This document shows positions 60,796-64,000 of a stretch of DNA of 64,000 nt, one piece after another (position 1 is the first letter of the stretch; the number at the start of each line of letters is the position of its first letter). Where the stretch lies: contig NZ_QAVX01000021.1 of the NCBI RefSeq assembly GCF_003121485.1, positions 1 to 64,000 of the forward strand. Reading direction: 5' to 3'. The notes below the pieces were generated by a model. It had not been told where the DNA came from and searched no databases. It saw only the letters and a program-made list of their open reading frames with translations. Made by a program: the position numbers and the translations under genes. The stretch is from Dyella sp. C11. GTDB lineage: Bacteria > Pseudomonadota > Gammaproteobacteria > Xanthomonadales > Rhodanobacteraceae.

Positions 60796-62418
60796 TCAGC
60801 CCCCGGTGGCCGGAGGCGCGGGACGCCAGCCGCGGTCGAAGGCTTGTGTCCACACGTACGCCACCGGTGTACCGCCGCTTACCGTCAAGTGATGCGTGCC
60901 ACGACCGAGCTCCCAGTGATCCGCCACCGGACCACCATCCAGGCTGCCACTGAGGCGCTGGTGTCCATCGGTCACGACGTAGTCTCCGGGCACATTCACT
61001 TCAATCGTCTGCTGGGGCTGATGGTCCGGCAGCATACGGCCGGCCACCCAGATATCGCCGCCTGCCTGCACATAGTTGAGCATGACGAAGCGCGCATCCG
61101 GCCGCGGAAGGCGGCGCAGTACCACCAGCATGGTGCGATGGCTGATCAGGTCATCGACGATGGTATTGGCCATCTGGCCACGGCGCAGCCGGCGCATGGC
61201 CAGACTTTCCAGTACCGGGTAATACGGGCGCATGCGGAAAATGGCATCGCCCTTGGAATCCATCACGGTGTCCGTTTCGTTCGTGTAACGGAGCACGGTG
61301 GCCAGTTCGGCGCGTTGCGCGGCCAGGTCGTCCTGCCAGGGCGGCGCCTCAGCAATGACGGCCACCAGCTCGACCACGATGAACACCATAAGGAAGGCGC
61401 CGCGTAACCGCGGACGCGCGCCCAGCCATTGCCAGGTCGACACCCAGCCGGCCGAGGCGAGCGCAAGCGTGGGCAGCACAGGCAGGAAATCCTGCCGTGT
61501 AATGAGTGGCCAGATGAACCAGATCAGCAGCAGGTACAGGCCGCCCTGCAAGGCAAAAAATACGGTCCAGTCGAAATGGCCTTCCGCGCGCTGGCGCGCC
61601 TGCCGCACGCACGCCGCCACCAGCACCGCAGCAAGCACGACGAACCACAAGCCCTGCATCGCCGCGTGACGTTTGTTGGCGCCGCCTACGTTGTACTCGG
61701 CCAGGCCATACCACGCGTCGCCGAGCAAGCCGTGTGTCGCGAGCCAGACGGTAAAGAGCGTCGGCACCACCAGCAGACCCACGAGAGCGGCAATCCAGCA
61801 GCGAACGCCGGCCCGCGGCGCATCCGAGGGACGAAGCAGACGAACCACACCCGCGGCGACCAGCGCGGTCACCAGCAACACCAGCGTCTTCTGCGATACC
61901 GACAACGCGCAGCCCATGGCGAAACCCGCCACGAAGTAACGCCAGACACTGGGCTTTGCGCCCGCGATGAAGGCGAGGCCGAGCAACCACATCGCCATCC
62001 ACATGTCGTCGGTGCGGAATTGCCCGCTGACAATGAAGAAGCGCGGAAACAGGCCAGCCACCAACACGCCCACCACGGCGATGCGCCATCCGTAGAGTCG
62101 CCGCGCCATCCACCCGGCCGAACCCAGTGCCACGACGTACCAGAACTGCATGGCCAAACGCAGCCAGGTCAACACATCGGGACGGTTGTCCAGCCATTTG
62201 AGCAGCGGCGAATGCAGCCAGCCGAACAAGGGACCGTGGTTATCGAAGACGTCGCGATAAGGCAATAAACCCTGCGTCCACGCCCAGGCTACGTGCGCAT
62301 GCTGCGCTTCGTCGGAGTTCAGCGTGTACGCATTGAGCCACGCCAGTCGAAGGACCAGCAGGAACAACAACGATATCCACGGCCAGATGGGGAGATGGCG
62401 TTCGGGGGAACACTTCAT
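60796..62418 (-). CDS. Membrane glycosyltransferase-like protein (ArnT/PMT, GT-C fold)
   Basis: A 540-aa integral membrane protein with about 10-12 hydrophobic helices. The first periplasmic loop has NSDEAQHAHVAWAWTQGLLPYRDVFDNHGPLF, the acidic-residue pattern of polyprenyl-phosphate-sugar glycosyltransferases of the ArnT/PMT type, and QFRTDDMWMAMWLLGLAF follows. The C-terminal 150 residues are soluble and beta-rich (RFVMLNYVQAGGDIWVAG...). It should add a lipid-linked sugar to an acceptor outside the membrane. Coupled to the PIG-L gene; the acceptor is unknown. Confidence 0.85.
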   Translation of the reverse strand: MKCSPERHLPIWPWISLLFLLVLRLAWLNAYTLNSDEAQHAHVAWAWTQGLLPYRDVFDNHGPLFGWLHSPLLKWLDNRPDVLTWLRLAMQFWYVVALGSAGWMARRLYGWRIAVVGVLVAGLFPRFFIVSGQFRTDDMWMAMWLLGLAFIAGAKPSVWRYFVAGFAMGCALSVSQKTLVLLVTALVAAGVVRLLRPSDAPRAGVRCWIAALVGLLVVPTLFTVWLATHGLLGDAWYGLAEYNVGGANKRHAAMQGLWFVVLAAVLVAACVRQARQRAEGHFDWTVFFALQGGLYLLLIWFIWPLITRQDFLPVLPTLALASAGWVSTWQWLGARPRLRGAFLMVFIVVELVAVIAEAPPWQDDLAAQRAELATVLRYTNETDTVMDSKGDAIFRMRPYYPVLESLAMRRLRRGQMANTIVDDLISHRTMLVVLRRLPRPDARFVMLNYVQAGGDIWVAGRMLPDHQPQQTIEVNVPGDYVVTDGHQRLSGSLDGGPVADHWELGRGTHHLTVSGGTPVAYVWTQAFDRGWRPAPPATGG

Positions 62419-62492
62419 CGGCGCAGGGTAAAAACCCGTCCTGTCAGCGGGCTTTCCCCAGGCTTAAGGCATAAGCCTAAGCTGCTGCGGGC

Positions 62493-63425
62493 TCAGTGCC
62501 AGCGTGAAAGTAGTTCCAGCAGCAGCAAGTCGCCGCGCAAGGGGCCGCGCAAGGATTCACGCGTCCGGTTGGCCGCCATGTACCACTGGTCCAGCGCCTC
62601 AGCGTCGAGCTGGCTCGCAAGCAGGCCCTGCCCCATCGCCTTGGCTTTCATCTCGTCGGCAGCGGCTTGCGCGGCAAACCACAGCCGCTGCTCCGGCTCG
62701 TTGTCCCGCCAGCGCTTGGCCACTTCCATCGCCTCGCCGCGACCGGCCGCCAAGGCGCCCAAGTCCTTGCGCACTTCCTGCCGGCGAGCCAACGCACCCT
62801 CTTCCGACCAGAGGCGAGCCAGGCCAGGATTGCCACCCGCCGCATCGAGCGCCGCAGCGGCATCTTTCACGCCTTGCTGCTGCAACCACGCCAGGGCTTC
62901 TTCGCGCGGTGGCAGATGGAACTCGATGCGCTGGCAGCGGCTGCGGATGGTCTGCGGCAAACGCCACGGGGCATCGGCCACCAGCAGCAACATCGTCTGC
63001 GGCGAAGGCTCTTCCAGTGTCTTCAGAAGCGCATTGGCCGCGGCGGCGTTCATGGCATCGGCCGGGTCGATGCACACGATCTGCCAGCCACCGAACTGAC
63101 TGGCCATGGCAAGACGCGCAGACAATTCGCGAATCTGGTCCACCACGATTTCACTGCGCTGCACGCCGTCCTTGCGCAGGCCAAAGCTGAGCACGGTGAA
63201 GTCAGGATGCGTGCCCGCGGCGAACAGCAGACAACTGCGGCAACGACCACACGGCTCACCATCCTGCGGCTGCTGGCACAACAGACCTTCGGCAAAACGA
63301 CGCATGAAGTCGCGCTTGCCCAGGCCCTCCGGACCACACAGCAGCAGCGCATGAGGCATGGCATTGCGGGCGCGCCGTGCCTGCAGGCGTGCCCAATGTT
63401 CCGCCTGCCACGGCATCGTGCTCAT
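62493..63425 (-). CDS. holB: DNA polymerase III subunit delta prime
   Basis: A 310-aa clamp-loader subunit. ALLLCGPEGLGKRDFMRRFAEGLLC is the degenerate P-loop, GEPCGRCRSCLLFAAGTHPDF the zinc-binding cysteines, and SAANALLKTLEEPSPQTMLLLVADAPWRLPQTIRSRCQ-like text the SRC motif (seen here as TIRSRCQRIEF). The helical C-terminal domain follows (about 205-310). Its start overlaps the tmk stop by 4 bp, the usual tmk-holB order. Confidence 0.96.
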   Translation of the reverse strand: MSTMPWQAEHWARLQARRARNAMPHALLLCGPEGLGKRDFMRRFAEGLLCQQPQDGEPCGRCRSCLLFAAGTHPDFTVLSFGLRKDGVQRSEIVVDQIRELSARLAMASQFGGWQIVCIDPADAMNAAAANALLKTLEEPSPQTMLLLVADAPWRLPQTIRSRCQRIEFHLPPREEALAWLQQQGVKDAAAALDAAGGNPGLARLWSEEGALARRQEVRKDLGALAAGRGEAMEVAKRWRDNEPEQRLWFAAQAAADEMKAKAMGQGLLASQLDAEALDQWYMAANRTRESLRGPLRGDLLLLELLSRWH

Positions 63426-64000
63426 GCCTTCGCTCCGAAGAGGTGGCGCGTTGCATCGATGGCCGCCTCGAGCACTTCCGGCGGCGTGAGGGCGGCGTCG
63501 ATCATGCGAAAGCGCAGGGGTTCAGCGGCAGCCCGCGCACGGTACGCAGCGCGCACACGCTCGAAGAAGTTGTCACCTTCCACCTCGATGCGATCCGCTT
63601 CGCCACGACCCGCGGCGCGCGCGCGCCCCGTGGCGACAGGCAGGTCGAGCAACAGCGTCAGATCCGGCGTAAGGTTGTTCGTGGCCCACTGCTCCAGCAG
63701 CGCGATGCGCTCGACGGGCACGCCACGGCCACCGCCCTGATAGGCATAGCTGGCATCGGTAAAACGGTCGCATAGCACCCACCGGCCGGCAGCCAGCGCA
63801 GGTTCGATGCATTCGCGCACGAGCTGCGCGCGCGAGGCGAACATCAGCAGCAGTTCCGACTCCGCGCACATGTCGCGATGCGCTGCATCGAGCACGATGG
63901 CGCGCACCGCTTCGCCCAACGGTGTGCCACCGGGCTCGCGCGTCTGCACCAGATCGACACCTTGCGCCAGCAGATGCTTCTGCAGGCCTGCCAGCAGCGT
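63422..64000 (-). CDS. tmk: Thymidylate kinase (5' end cut by the window)
   Basis: Phosphorylates dTMP to dTDP. The frame stays open to the window edge; the first visible residues are TLLAGLQKHLLAQGVDLVQTREPGGTPLGEAVR. The P-loop start (expected about 15-20 residues earlier) lies outside. Visible motifs: TREPGGT (DRX region precursor), the DRF-containing CDRFTDASYAYQGGGRG (about residue 90), LDLPVATGRARAAGRGEADRIE (the lid region). The visible part is 192 codons and the C-terminus is complete. Confidence 0.96.
   Translation of the reverse strand, partial: TLLAGLQKHLLAQGVDLVQTREPGGTPLGEAVRAIVLDAAHRDMCAESELLLMFASRAQLVRECIEPALAAGRWVLCDRFTDASYAYQGGGRGVPVERIALLEQWATNNLTPDLTLLLDLPVATGRARAAGRGEADRIEVEGDNFFERVRAAYRARAAAEPLRFRMIDAALTPPEVLEAAIDATRHLFGAKA

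Overview
The window is chromosomal, GC-rich DNA from a gammaproteobacterium, most likely a member of the Xanthomonadales (Rhodanobacteraceae: Dyella, Rhodanobacter, Frateuria or Luteibacter type). This placement is inferred from gene order (tmk-holB-...-pilZ; a 14-gene nuo operon with separate nuoC and nuoD; initiator tRNA-rimP-nusA-infB-rbfA-truB-rpsO-pnp) and from the dispersed repeat families. No database search was possible. Nearly all of the window is core metabolism. There is no prophage, insertion sequence, CRISPR array, toxin-antitoxin pair or defence island that I can support.

Layout. (1) 1-2.7 kb: purB with a strong terminator, then a beta-class glutathione transferase divergent from an HxlR regulator. 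(2) 2.7-14.2 kb: assimilatory sulfate reduction. It holds cysK and cysG, a divergent CysB-type LysR regulator, a 0.77-kb block of dispersed repeats, the minus-strand cysJ-cysI-cysH-sat/cysC operon (ATP sulfurylase and APS kinase as one polypeptide), and a divergent TauE/SafE exporter that could vent sulfite. Together they take sulfate to sulfide and cysteine, with CysG supplying the siroheme of CysI. (3) 14.3-16 kb: a RoxA-type ribosomal oxygenase overlapping a small uncharacterised gene. (4) 16-22 kb: sucA-sucB-lpdA, the complete 2-oxoglutarate dehydrogenase complex. (5) 22-27.8 kb: unlinked single genes (LOG-family hydrolase, AcuI/YhdH oxidoreductase, PilH-like response regulator, CbpA-type co-chaperone, peroxiredoxin, Nudix hydrolase, DUF427, and a DUF1266-like membrane protein in less GC-rich DNA). 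(6) 27.9-34.5 kb, minus strand: gyrA, a GtrA-like protein with mtnA, a PspC mini-protein, and the two-subunit class III PHA synthase phaE-phaC.

(7) 34.8-44.3 kb, minus strand: the metY-type translation and RNA operon, reading initiator tRNA, rimP, nusA, infB, rbfA, truB, rpsO, pnp, with several strong hairpins at gene junctions. (8) 44.4-59.1 kb, minus strand: the full nuoA-N operon for respiratory complex I, with a recognisable promoter. NuoL carries a strikingly histidine-rich loop. (9) 59.4-64 kb, minus strand: tmk (cut by the window edge), holB, a membrane glycosyltransferase, a PIG-L deacetylase and pilZ.

The best leads are non-coding or structural: a 20-bp perfect hairpin plus T-run before rpsO, a 14-bp perfect inverted repeat before the sucA promoter, palindromes in the gst/hxlR and cysJ/tauE intergenic regions, a related hairpin at the sucA/sucB and rpsO/pnp junctions, and the NuoL histidine-rich loop. 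I see no convincing undescribed multi-gene system.
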